Assembly (NCBI GenBank): GCA_031271785.1
Contig: JAISUZ010000003.1
Span: 1 to 44,387 of the forward strand
DNA: 44,387 bases
Source: Fibrobacter sp.
GTDB taxonomy: Bacteria; Fibrobacterota; Fibrobacteria; Fibrobacterales; Fibrobacteraceae
Direction: 5' to 3'
The translations under genes and the position numbers were made by a program. Shown in pieces: positions 16,396 to 24,357 of the stretch (positions are counted from its first letter, which is position 1; each line of letters starts with the position of its first letter). Below the pieces are notes generated by a model. The model searched no databases, was not told the DNA's origin, and saw only the letters and a list, made by a program, of their open reading frames with translations.

Positions 16396-18221
16396 GCCGA
16401 CGGGTATCTTTCCTTGCCGTTTTAATTTTTGTTACCGGGGTTGTTTTTTCGTTTGCACAGAGCGCGGAAGACTCTCTCATTTTGCAGAAAAGTATCCGAC
16501 TGATTCAAGAAGGAAAGTTTGCCGAAGCTTCTCCGGCTCTAAGATTGCTCACGCAAAAGAAAATCACGAGTTCTGCCGGCGAAAAAGCGGCGGTCTTGCT
16601 TGCGGAAACCGATCTCCGTGAAAAAAAGCGGCAGGAAGCCTCCGACCTTGTTACTCGATTCCTTATTTATTACACCGAAAGCCCTTACCGCGAACGCATG
16701 GAAATTATCCGGGCGGTTTTGAAAATAGAGGACGCTCAGGTTTATGAAGGCGTGGAGTCGCTCCTCCGGATTCTCGTTTATACGGAAAACCCGGCTTCCC
16801 GCGCGCGCGCGAAAGAACTCGTTACCGGCACGCTCGCCGCTTCTCTCCTTACCTCCAAAGAACTCCTCTCCTTATGGGAAAAATACCCGGCGGATAAAGA
16901 TGTTTCGGCATGGATTCTCTTGCAGCTCGGCCGGGAAAGCCAGAACGAAGGGCGTTATCGGGCGGCGCGGTATTGGTATCAAAAGGTGTTGAATTTAAAT
17001 AACGATGCTCTCCGCGAAACCGCAGAAGCCGGAATCCACTCTTTAAAAGACCGCGGAGCCGGTATCCCGGCGGTGCTTGTTCTCGCCCCGCTTTCCGGGG
17101 AATTTGCCGAATTCGGCGTAGCGGCCATTCAGGGGATTGTCACGGCGTTTGAGCAGGCAAAGTTAGACGGCAAAGTTTTCCTGCGCATCGAAGATACGCG
17201 CGCCGACGCGGCAACGGCTTTACGGCAGGCTCAGCAGGCGTTAAGTCAGGATAGCGTGATAGCGATTATCGGGCCGGTGATGAGCGCGCCTTCGGCAACG
17301 GTGGCCGCCTGGCTCAGCTCTCATGCTCCGCAGATTCCGATGCTCACACCCACAGCAACCGACGAAGGCATCGCCCGCATGGGGCCGAATATTTTCCAAA
17401 TCAATATCAGCATGGATCTCCTTGCCGAACGCATTGCCGATTTTGCCATGAGCTGCCTGGATATTCACGAATTTGCGGTGCTTTCTCCGGCGGGAGACTA
17501 CGGAAACACCATGTCGCGTGGGTTTGTGCGGGCGGTAGAACGCCGCGGCGGCACGATTCTCGCCTACCAAAATTTCCTGGAAGGCCGTCCGGATTATAAA
17601 ACCGAAATCGACCTTTTGCGCGATGTCCGCGTAAAACAAATGAGCCGCCGTCAAAATGTGGCGCGGAGCGCTAAAAATATCGACGAAGTCAACCAAAGAG
17701 ACCGCCGGAGTTTCCTTGCGGATTCCGTGATTCAGTATCCGGGAATCTTTATTCCGGTATCGAACCCTTCCGATGCGGGTTTAATGGTGGGGCAGCTTGC
17801 GTTCCATAAACTCTCCGGAACGCTTTTAGGTTCTTCGGGCTGGTATGGGCGCGACTTGTTGATTCAAGGAAAACAGCTCGTAAACGGGACTTACTTCAGC
17901 GTGCCTTTTGCCGATTTGGAAAAGAATCAAAATTTTGTGACTTTTGACTCTCTGTTTAAGGCAAAATGGAGCGCGGAACCCGGCGAAGATCGCGTGAGCG
18001 GACTCAGTTACGACGCGGCAAATATTGTATTTTCGGTGATGAACAGCGGAAACGGAAACCTTACCGACCGCATCAATCAACGGAAAATTTTCCCGGGTGT
18101 TTACGGTGAAATTAAATTCGAAAACGGCGCCAACCGCAATTCTCATATAGTGACCGTTTATAAAAACCGTTTGGTCGGTAACGAACAATGCGCTCCTTAC
18201 GCTCCGCCGCCCGCGGAGTAA
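16392..18221 (+). CDS. LpoA-like periplasmic protein: TPR region plus type I substrate-binding fold
   Basis: 609 residues: signal peptide (VLIFVTGVVFSFAQ), a helical tetratricopeptide-like part (about 30-220), then a periplasmic-binding type I domain (Peripla_BP_6 style) from VLAPLSGEFAEFG to about residue 590. Motifs such as IIGPVMSAPSATVAAW and LTPTATDEG are typical of LivK-like binding folds. TPR plus this fold is the architecture of LpoA, the outer-membrane activator of penicillin-binding proteins. A stand-alone amino-acid receptor is less likely because no transporter genes are nearby. No lipobox is obvious, unlike enterobacterial LpoA. It is coupled to the NTase-like gene upstream and convergent with a small gene 14 bases away. 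Confidence 0.82.
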   Translation: MSRRVSFLAVLIFVTGVVFSFAQSAEDSLILQKSIRLIQEGKFAEASPALRLLTQKKITSSAGEKAAVLLAETDLREKKRQEASDLVTRFLIYYTESPYRERMEIIRAVLKIEDAQVYEGVESLLRILVYTENPASRARAKELVTGTLAASLLTSKELLSLWEKYPADKDVSAWILLQLGRESQNEGRYRAARYWYQKVLNLNNDALRETAEAGIHSLKDRGAGIPAVLVLAPLSGEFAEFGVAAIQGIVTAFEQAKLDGKVFLRIEDTRADAATALRQAQQALSQDSVIAIIGPVMSAPSATVAAWLSSHAPQIPMLTPTATDEGIARMGPNIFQINISMDLLAERIADFAMSCLDIHEFAVLSPAGDYGNTMSRGFVRAVERRGGTILAYQNFLEGRPDYKTEIDLLRDVRVKQMSRRQNVARSAKNIDEVNQRDRRSFLADSVIQYPGIFIPVSNPSDAGLMVGQLAFHKLSGTLLGSSGWYGRDLLIQGKQLVNGTYFSVPFADLEKNQNFVTFDSLFKAKWSAEPGEDRVSGLSYDAANIVFSVMNSGNGNLTDRINQRKIFPGVYGEIKFENGANRNSHIVTVYKNRLVGNEQCAPYAPPPAE

Positions 18222-18235
18222 GCGGCAGTCATTCG

Positions 18236-18460
18236 TTAGTGAAAATCTCCCTCTTCCCCGCAAAGCGCATCCAGCATATAGGGGATGGATTCTCCTTGCA
18301 GGTAATAGGAATAGAGAGTTTCGTCATCGGCGTAATAGTCGAGATGAATCCCTTTACTGGTGATTAATTCTTCCCGCAGCCGTTCTTTGAAAACTTGAAA
18401 TCCGGAAACAAAAAAATAACCGCTGTAATGGATTCGAGAGGTTTTTCCGAGCGTTTTCAT
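18236..18460 (-). CDS. Small hypothetical protein
   Basis: 74-residue acidic protein with no signal peptide or membrane segment. I recognise no family. A strong GGAGG six bases before the ATG supports it as real. It is rich in Tyr and acidic residues toward the C-terminus (DYYADDETLYSYY). It stands alone between two unrelated units. Confidence 0.7.
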   Translation of the reverse strand: MKTLGKTSRIHYSGYFFVSGFQVFKERLREELITSKGIHLDYYADDETLYSYYLQGESIPYMLDALCGEEGDFH

Positions 18461-18667
18461 AAGTGCCTCCTCTCCGAAGAATACTCAAAAAAAGAGGTAA
18501 AAGAACACGCGGTGCTAATAAAAATTGAGGTAAAATAAGGCAGACAAACTAACTTTTTCAAGGGCTTAAAAAGACTGTTTTCTAACTTGTTTGTAATCAA
18601 TGACTTGGGTTCTGCGCCTGAGTTTGAAGTTTTGTGAAAACCCAAAAATGCTTATTCCAAAGAGGAA

Positions 18668-18692
18668 TAAAAAAAGCACCCGGATGGGTGCT
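18668..18692 (-). terminator. Intrinsic terminator of the Hsp20 gene
   Basis: On the minus strand, AGCACCC-ATCC-GGGTGCT is followed by seven T, about 20 bases after the Hsp20 stop. Confidence 0.88.
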
Positions 18693-18710
18693 TGAGATAC
18701 TTACTTTCGG

Positions 18711-19091
18711 TTACTGAATGGAAAGTTTTCTTGCTTCCGCGCTTTTCTTTTTCGTGAGCGTGAGCTTCAGTACGCCGTCTTCCATGCTCGCTTCGATACT
18801 GTCGGAATCGATATCGTTCGAAACGCGGAAGGCACGGGAGTAGGTGACATCACCGCACTCGCTGTTGCCGGAACGCGTCCCTTTCACGGAAAGCACGTTT
18901 TGTTCCACATTCACTTCAACCTGATCTTTCTTGACTCCGGGCAGTTCGACTTCCAGCGTGTAAACACCGTCTTTTTCGTAACAAGCCGCTTGAGGAACGG
19001 CGGTTTTCGAAGAATTTGAGTCACAGCACGAGTTTTCAAAAAGATTTTTCCAACCGAAGAACGGGGAATTAAAGTATTGTCTGGTTTGCAT
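18711..19091 (-). CDS. Small heat shock protein (Hsp20/alpha-crystallin)
   Basis: 126-residue ATP-independent holdase chaperone. The alpha-crystallin domain spans about 36-120 with YTLEVELPGVKKDQVEV and the family signature MEDGVLKLTL. The C-terminus ends RKLSIQ and lacks a clear I-x-I tail used for oligomer assembly in most relatives. The start ATG has AAGGAG six bases upstream. The 220-base upstream gap shows no CIRCE-type inverted repeat, so control by HrcA is not evident. Confidence 0.95.
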   Translation of the reverse strand: MQTRQYFNSPFFGWKNLFENSCCDSNSSKTAVPQAACYEKDGVYTLEVELPGVKKDQVEVNVEQNVLSVKGTRSGNSECGDVTYSRAFRVSNDIDSDSIEASMEDGVLKLTLTKKKSAEARKLSIQ

Positions 19092-19278
19092 TTGAACTCC
19101 TTAGGTTTTTAGCCTGTTTATTTGTTTTCACACCCTTTATTAAAGCAAAGGGCGTGCCAAAACGCTTTTTTGCGGAATTTTCTCCAAAAACGGCTGGGAA
19201 TGGCTATTTTTTTTCAAGCAGAAACACTTTTGTTTCCGGATTAAACACGGTAATGATGCATTTTGAAAAGTCTGAGTT

Positions 19279-19284
19279 TATATT
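19279..19284 (+). promoter_or_regulatory. Possible -10 box for glk
   Basis: TATATT 29 bases before the glk ATG, leaving a short leader that contains AGGT about eight bases before the start. Confidence 0.3.
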
Positions 19285-19313
19285 TCGGAGAACCCAATTT
19301 TTAGGTAACGATT

Positions 19314-20390
19314 ATGGATGTTAAATGGTTGAATCCCAAAGCCTCTTTTGACAAGTTGATTCTCGCCGGCGATATTGGCGGAACTCATACGAATTTAGGG
19401 CTTGTAGGCTTTAAAAACGGAAAATTTACCCTTATTTTGGAAACCGTATCGGCTTCAAAACAAGTGACGGATTTGGCGGACCCTATCCGGGAAATTTTGA
19501 AAATCGCCTTGGAAGAACGCCCGGATTTAAAACCGTCCGAGTGCTGTATCAGCGCGGCGGGGCCGGTTTCGAACAACCGCTGTGTGATGACCAACCTCCC
19601 TTGGGCGGTGGACGGAAACAAGCTTTCTCCGGTCCTTGGAATTCCGGTGCTGATCATTAATGATTTTGTGGCGATCAGTTACGGTATTCCCACGCTCGAT
19701 GTCAATAATCCCGAACAGATTCACCCGCTTCTTCATTTGGACGGAGCCTCTCCGAAACCGGAGCCCGGCTTGAAAGCGGTGATCGGCCCCGGAACCGGGA
19801 TGGGAGTTTCGTTCCTCGCCTTTGACGGCAAAAAATATATTCCGGCAAGTTCCGAAGGCGGGCATATTACGTTTGCCCCGTTCGACGAAGATACTCAAAA
19901 GTTCCGCGATTATATGGCCCGTAAATTAAATGCGCTTCCCGATGTGGAGGTGCTGGTATCGGGCATTGGGCTTACCAATATGTATGAGTGGTGGAAAGCC
20001 GAAAAAGGCATCCCGGATAATGAAGCATTCCGTTTAATGGAAGCAGCCGATCCGAATGACCGCCCGAAATACATCAGCCGCGCAAGCGATACCGATCCGG
20101 TGGCAGCGGAGATGATGCGCCTTTTCGTGAAGATGCTCGGGCGTTACGCAAGCGATGTTTGTACGCTCCTGCTCCCGTTCGGCGGTTTTTATCTCGCGGG
20201 CGGCACGGTTCAAAAAGATCTGCGCTGGCTTGAAAATAACCAGCTGTTCATGAAATACTTTGAACAGAGCTATAACCCGAACATTTTGCCGCTCTTAAAG
20301 CGAATCCCGGTTTACATCATTCGCGATTACAGTATCAGCCTTTACGGAGCCGCGAACGCCAGTTTGCATTTACAAAATGCCAAAGCGTAA
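19314..20390 (+). CDS. glk: Glucokinase
   Basis: 358-residue glucokinase of the bacterial Glk family (hexokinase/actin fold), phosphorylating glucose to glucose 6-phosphate. The phosphate-1 motif is AGDIGGTHTNLG, the sugar-binding stretch is INDFVAISYGI with the catalytic Asp, GPGTGMGVSFL binds ATP, and ASSEGGHITFAP is the Glu/His sugar motif. Length is slightly above E. coli Glk. Its 3' end overlaps aroD by 14 bases, so both are probably cotranscribed. Confidence 0.95.
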   Translation: MDVKWLNPKASFDKLILAGDIGGTHTNLGLVGFKNGKFTLILETVSASKQVTDLADPIREILKIALEERPDLKPSECCISAAGPVSNNRCVMTNLPWAVDGNKLSPVLGIPVLIINDFVAISYGIPTLDVNNPEQIHPLLHLDGASPKPEPGLKAVIGPGTGMGVSFLAFDGKKYIPASSEGGHITFAPFDEDTQKFRDYMARKLNALPDVEVLVSGIGLTNMYEWWKAEKGIPDNEAFRLMEAADPNDRPKYISRASDTDPVAAEMMRLFVKMLGRYASDVCTLLLPFGGFYLAGGTVQKDLRWLENNQLFMKYFEQSYNPNILPLLKRIPVYIIRDYSISLYGAANASLHLQNAKA

Positions 20391-21099
20391 ACCGTTGATA
20401 GCGGGGCTTGTGACTCCGGAAGTTTTGGCCGGAGCGGTAGCGGGAGAACCCTCGATTTCGGAATCGCTTTCCTGCTGCGATGTGCTGGAACTCCGGTATG
20501 ATCTTTTTCCGGAACTCGAATGGAGCGCGCTTGCCGCCCGGGTACGCCAATTAAAGCCCGAAACCGTTTTACTTGCTACGATCCGGTTAAAGCGGGATGG
20601 CGGCGCATTTGAAAATGATCTTGCCCCGCGCCGCCGGGCATTGTGGGAAAGTCTCTTGGAAGAACCCGAATGTGCAGACTGGTTTGATATGGAGCGCGAA
20701 TCTCTCGCCGACGCGGAAGTTCTGCGCGCTAAAATGCGCGCCCGAAAAGTGAAACTCCTGCTTTCGCACCATGACTTTTCGGGGATTCCTGCGGAATCCG
20801 AACTTACCCGATTTGCCGGCGACTGTAAACGGGTTGGCGCCGACGGGTTTAAAGTTGCCGGGATGAGCCTCAAAACCGGAGACAGTGAAAGTCTTTATGC
20901 GTTTACCGAAAAAAATGCCATGGATTTTGAATGGTTTTCACTTTTTGCCATGGGAGAAACCGGGCGGGAAAGCCGGGTGAAATCCCTTGAGTTCGGCGCG
21001 AATTTAACTTACGGCGCTCTTCAGGAAGCGCTCGCTCCCGGGCAGATTCCGGTTCGGGAAATGCGAAAAATGATTGATAAATTGAAAGAAAGCGCCTAA
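20377..21099 (+). CDS. aroD: 3-dehydroquinate dehydratase, type I
   Basis: 240-residue type I dehydroquinase (shikimate pathway, Schiff-base mechanism). The first strand has LELRYDLF, the catalytic His132 lies in SHHDFSG, the Schiff-base Lys159 in ADGFKVA, and the substrate-binding MGETGRESR motif follows. Length is normal. It overlaps glk and is followed by a 95-base gap. Confidence 0.94.
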   Translation: MPKRKPLIAGLVTPEVLAGAVAGEPSISESLSCCDVLELRYDLFPELEWSALAARVRQLKPETVLLATIRLKRDGGAFENDLAPRRRALWESLLEEPECADWFDMERESLADAEVLRAKMRARKVKLLLSHHDFSGIPAESELTRFAGDCKRVGADGFKVAGMSLKTGDSESLYAFTEKNAMDFEWFSLFAMGETGRESRVKSLEFGANLTYGALQEALAPGQIPVREMRKMIDKLKESA

Positions 21100-21131
21100 T
21101 AATCGCGAAATAAAAGAGATTTGTTCTTTTT

Positions 21132-21160
21132 TTGACGATTGAGCTTATATTTTACTAAAT
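21132..21160 (+). promoter_or_regulatory. Possible sigma70-type promoter before the EIIA gene
   Basis: TTGACG (21132-21137), 15 bases, then TACTAA (21153-21158). The start codon is at 21195. Confidence 0.35.
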
Positions 21161-21194
21161 ATCCACAGAAGAATTTGCAGAGGTATTACAAGCT

Positions 21195-21659
21195 ATGCGT
21201 TTATCCGAACGGTTTGTTGACAACAGTATTATTATTGATTGTCAAAGCACCGATAAAAAGAGCGTTCTCAATGAATTGGTGGATACTCTTTGTCGCGCTT
21301 ATCAATTAGAACATCGTGATGAGATTTTTGAAATGGTTTGGAACCGCGAAAAGAGCCGTTCCACCGGAATCGGTTGCGGTCTCGCGGTACCTCATGCGAA
21401 AATGGATTATGTGGACCGCATGTGCATGGCGGCTGCGACCCTCGAAAAAGGGATTGATTTCGATGCTCTCGACGGGGAACCCGTTTACCTGCTCATTTTG
21501 ATTGTGAGCCCCGGGAACACGGTGGGGCCGCATTTAAAGGCTCTTTCTTCGGTGAGCCGTTTGCTTGCCGACGGTGTCGTTCGCAAAGAACTGATCAAAG
21601 CGAAGACTCCTGCAGAATTTTTGACGATTTTGCGCAACGCCGAAGATAAATATTTATAA
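21195..21659 (+). CDS. PTS EIIA domain protein (PtsN/fructose-type)
   Basis: 154-residue stand-alone EIIA of the fructose/mannitol/nitrogen group. The phosphoacceptor His67 sits in GLAVPHAKMD, preceded by the STGIGCG loop typical of the family. In many bacteria lone PtsN-type proteins act as regulators of potassium, nitrogen or carbon metabolism rather than sugar carriers. No PTS permease or HPr gene is near, favouring that role (inference). A tRNA gene follows 13 bases downstream. Confidence 0.92.
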   Translation: MRLSERFVDNSIIIDCQSTDKKSVLNELVDTLCRAYQLEHRDEIFEMVWNREKSRSTGIGCGLAVPHAKMDYVDRMCMAAATLEKGIDFDALDGEPVYLLILIVSPGNTVGPHLKALSSVSRLLADGVVRKELIKAKTPAEFLTILRNAEDKYL

Positions 21660-21672
21660 ATTTGGTTCGCCG

Positions 21673-21747
21673 GGACGATTAGCTCAGTCGGTTTAGAGCG
21701 CTGCCTTCACACGGCAGAGGTCACTGGTTCGAATCCAGTATCGTCCA
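21673..21747 (+). tRNA. tRNA-Val (anticodon CAC)
   Basis: Complete 75-base cloverleaf: acceptor GGACGAT/ATCGTCC, D stem GCTC/GAGC, anticodon stem CTGCC/GGCAG with loop TTCACAC (anticodon CAC, decoding GUG), T arm ACTGG-TTCGAAT-CCAGT, discriminator A. The CCA end is not encoded. Confidence 0.95.
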
Positions 21748-21755
21748 TACCGTAG

Positions 21756-21779
21756 CCCCGCTCTTCGAGCGGGGTTTTG
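21756..21779 (+). terminator. Intrinsic terminator after tRNA-Val
   Basis: CCCCGCTC-TTC-GAGCGGGG followed by TTTT, about ten bases after the tRNA. Confidence 0.88.
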
Positions 21780-21824
21780 CGTTTTTATTCGTGGGGCACA
21801 GATAAAGAAAGCGTCTAATGATTG

Positions 21825-21924
21825 GGAAGGGGGAGTGTCCCCCTCGCTTCAACCCGGGTGCCCGCGTTTTCTGGCCCGGCTTCTTTCAGTCGCCGGAAAA
21901 CGCGCCCGGTTTTGCGCTACCCCT
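21825..21924 (+). repeat. Composite repeat, A module (copy 3)
   Basis: GGGGG/CCCCC hairpin, CTCGCTTCA, inner stem CGCGTTTTC (21863-21871) with GAAAACGCG (21896-21904), the conserved apical CGGCTTCTTTCAGTCGCCG, and the trailing CGCTACCCCT. The stem sequence differs wholly from copies 1 and 2 but pairs perfectly. Confidence 0.85.
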
Positions 21925-21995
21925 CAATTCGAAAAGTCTTACATAATCGGGCAATTCTATTGATGCGCAAAAAGTGTTGGAATTGCGCGAAAACA

Positions 21996-22120
21996 CGTGA
22001 GGCAGGCGGAGGGTGCGCGCCGGCGCGCAGTGCGCAGCACCGACCGGAGGGTAGCCCGGAGACACGCCGACCCGGCGCGGTTTTCATGCCGGCGATGTAT
22101 GAACGCGCCGAGGCACGCCC
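21996..22120 (+). repeat. Composite repeat, B module (copy 2)
   Basis: CGTGAGGCAGGCGGAGGGTG through GACACGCCGACC, terminal stem CGGCGCG (22073-22079) with CGCGCCG (22104-22110), and tail GGCACGCCC. The C module is absent. A short GCAATTC/GAATTGC stem (about 21952-21987) occupies its place. Confidence 0.82.
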
Positions 22121-22179
22121 AAAAAACATACCGGAAGATTTTTCCGTTCCCGAAACGGTTCTTTGGCGCGTAAGAGTAT

Positions 22180-22185
22180 TATATT
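22180..22185 (+). promoter_or_regulatory. -10-like TATATT box for the LRAT-tolC-mac operon
   Basis: TATATT ends six bases before the ATG at 22192. No ribosome binding site is present. Confidence 0.45.
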
Positions 22186-22191
22186 TAAGTT

Positions 22192-23025
22192 ATGAACAAT
22201 ATCGATGAATCCAAGTTGCCGGAACCGCCTGTCGGCGCGCATTTGATTTCCCCGCGGAAGGGGTTTCATCATCATGGGCTTTATGTCGGAAATGGTAAAG
22301 TGATTCATTATTCCGGCATGGCGCGCACGCTCCGGTTTCAGGATCTTTTCCGGTTGCCGAAGCTGTTCCGCTACGGCGCGGTGGTGAAGACTTCGATGAA
22401 GCGTTTCTGCGAAGGGCACGGTTTTAAAATCAAGGAGCATCCGCAGGCGAAGTTCCCCGGCGATCTCGCGGTAACACGTGCAAAGAAACGGTTGTATGAG
22501 CGTTCTTATTATTTGTACAGCAATAACTGCGAACATTTTGTGAATTGGTGTTTGGATGATACGTTCCGGAGTCCGTTCATTACGCGTTTGCTGTGGGCGT
22601 TTGCTCTCGTGGGTTTTTTGGTGCACCGCTGGGTGGTGTCGAAGTTCGGAATTCGCATGTCGGAGCAGGAAAGCGTTTTTGTGGGCGGTTTTTTTGCGAT
22701 TGCGGGGGCGCTCGGTATGGGGCACCTGACTATGGAAACGATGCAGCCGGCGAAAGGGATTCGCGGGCGCGAACGGCATAACCGTTATATCGGGCGTATC
22801 GGTACGAGGCTCGGCGTGTTTCTTGCGATTCCGCTTTCTTTGCTCGGTATTAAGTGCCGCTGGCGGCTTTTTGCGGCGTTCGTTCCTTATTTTGTGCCGA
22901 TTTGGTCGGGTATCGGCGCTTATTTTATCGCGCGCGACAACGATATGCGCGAGAGAATCCGGCTGCGCGAAGAAAGGCAAGTGCTTGAGCAAATTCAAAA
23001 TAAGCAGCCGTCTTGCAACGGATAA
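22192..23025 (+). CDS. LRAT-domain membrane protein
   Basis: 277 residues. The N-terminal half (about 14-120) is an LRAT/NlpC-P60-type domain: His28 in HHGLYVGNG, a second His39 in VIHYSG, and Cys113 in NNCEHFVNWC form the expected catalytic set of lecithin:retinol acyltransferase-like enzymes (acyl transfer or lipid hydrolysis through a thioester). The C-terminal half has several hydrophobic segments (about 131-150, 161-180, 205-255) and a charged tail. It opens an operon with TolC and a MacAB-type pump, 18 bases before TolC. The substrate is unknown. A role in modifying a lipid or lipidated product exported by the pump is inference. Confidence 0.85.
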   Translation: MNNIDESKLPEPPVGAHLISPRKGFHHHGLYVGNGKVIHYSGMARTLRFQDLFRLPKLFRYGAVVKTSMKRFCEGHGFKIKEHPQAKFPGDLAVTRAKKRLYERSYYLYSNNCEHFVNWCLDDTFRSPFITRLLWAFALVGFLVHRWVVSKFGIRMSEQESVFVGGFFAIAGALGMGHLTMETMQPAKGIRGRERHNRYIGRIGTRLGVFLAIPLSLLGIKCRWRLFAAFVPYFVPIWSGIGAYFIARDNDMRERIRLREERQVLEQIQNKQPSCNG

Positions 23026-23043
23026 TGTTCTTTGTGCATCCAA

Positions 23044-24357
23044 ATGAAGATGCCGAAATATAACCTTTCACGATTTTTGCAAGCTGTCCTTTTCGGAGGA
23101 CTTTTTGTTTTTGCCCCGGCGAAAGAATGGACTTTGGCCGAGTGTTTGGAGCGCGCCAAGTCTTCGGGCCTTACCATGCAGGCGGCGAAGCTTTCGGAAG
23201 AGCGGGCGAGCGTTTCTTTGCAGCAGGCGAAAAACGGACGTTACCCTACGCTTTCCGCAAGTGTGAATCAGAGTCTTTACGATAGTCCGTTCCGCGATGT
23301 GCCGCAGGATCATTACCGTTTGTCGCTTGGGCTTTCCGGTTCGCTGAAACTCTGGGACGGCGGCAGTACCGGGCTTTCCATTGAGGCGCGTTCTCTCGAT
23401 TTGGCTTCCGCGAAATACAAAACGGTGTTGTCGGAGCTTCAAGTGCAGGAAGCGGTGATGAACGCTTATCTTTCTCTTCTCGCGGCTATGGAGAATACGG
23501 TTTCTTTTCAAAAGTCGCTTACGCTTTCCGGCGAACTTTATCAGGATAAAAAAAATCTTCTCGATGCGGGTATGATTACGCAAAGTGATTTTGCGCTTGC
23601 CGAGTCGGATTTGGCGCTCAGTCAAGTGAATCTGATTACGGCGGAACAGTCGGAAAATAACCGGCGCACCACTCTCCGGCAGTTACTCGAACTTTCGCGG
23701 CTCGATTCGTTTTCGGTTTCTACGGCGGAGTTCCAAATGAATTCTCCCGATTCTTTGGAGGCGCTTCCGGATTATGAGACGGCGATTGTTGAAATCCGGA
23801 AAAACAATCCCGGTTTGGCTGCCGATAGTTTGTCTTTGCTTTCGGCGCAGAAGTCGGTGAAGATCGCCGGGAAAACGAATTCGATTAACGTGACGCTCGG
23901 GGCGAATGCTTCTTCCGGTTTTACGGCTTGGGAGTCCGATGCTTACGGGCATCAAATGAAAGACGGCTACAATCACAGCCTTTCGCTTGGGATCAATATT
24001 CCGATTATCGACGGCGGGACGACCGCTGCGAATATTCTTTCGGCGCAAGTGGCGGCGGCACAGGCCGATATTGCCCGCCTGGAAACCGAGAAGAATTTGG
24101 ATAACCAAATGGAAACGCTTTACTTAAACGCGCTTTCCGCCGATGCGCAGTGGAAGGCCGCGCTGATTCAGCTAAAGGCGCAGCAAGAAGTGTTTCGCGT
24201 AAGCGAGGAACAGCAACGCGCGGGTTCCATCAGTTACACGGATTTTTTAGAACAAAAGAATAAGCTGGATAATGCGAATACGACTTTTACGCAGGCAAAG
24301 TATTCGAGTTTGCTTGCGCGCCGGCTTTTAGATCTCTACCGAGGAAAGTATCTATGA
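23044..24357 (+). CDS. TolC-family outer membrane efflux protein
   Basis: About 437 residues, with signal peptide ending FAPAKEW and then two homologous helical-barrel halves of the OEP family (WTLAECLERAKSSG... and DYETAIVEIRKNNPGL...), each with long heptad-like helices. It forms the outer-membrane channel for the adaptor and transporter encoded next. I start at ATG 23044; the frame also has a TTG 12 bases upstream and a second Met at 23050. The stop overlaps the adaptor start by four bases (ATGA). Confidence 0.93.
   Translation: MKMPKYNLSRFLQAVLFGGLFVFAPAKEWTLAECLERAKSSGLTMQAAKLSEERASVSLQQAKNGRYPTLSASVNQSLYDSPFRDVPQDHYRLSLGLSGSLKLWDGGSTGLSIEARSLDLASAKYKTVLSELQVQEAVMNAYLSLLAAMENTVSFQKSLTLSGELYQDKKNLLDAGMITQSDFALAESDLALSQVNLITAEQSENNRRTTLRQLLELSRLDSFSVSTAEFQMNSPDSLEALPDYETAIVEIRKNNPGLAADSLSLLSAQKSVKIAGKTNSINVTLGANASSGFTAWESDAYGHQMKDGYNHSLSLGINIPIIDGGTTAANILSAQVAAAQADIARLETEKNLDNQMETLYLNALSADAQWKAALIQLKAQQEVFRVSEEQQRAGSISYTDFLEQKNKLDNANTTFTQAKYSSLLARRLLDLYRGKYL

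Noticed and set aside
19092-19313. CIRCE element upstream of Hsp20
   Set aside because: No TTAGCACTC/GAGTGCTAA pair. Only an A/T-rich CTTTATTAAAG near-palindrome is seen, too weak to claim.
21748-22191. tRNA-Val as an integration site for a mobile island
   Set aside because: No integrase gene and no repeat of the tRNA 3' end downstream. The region is a composite repeat.
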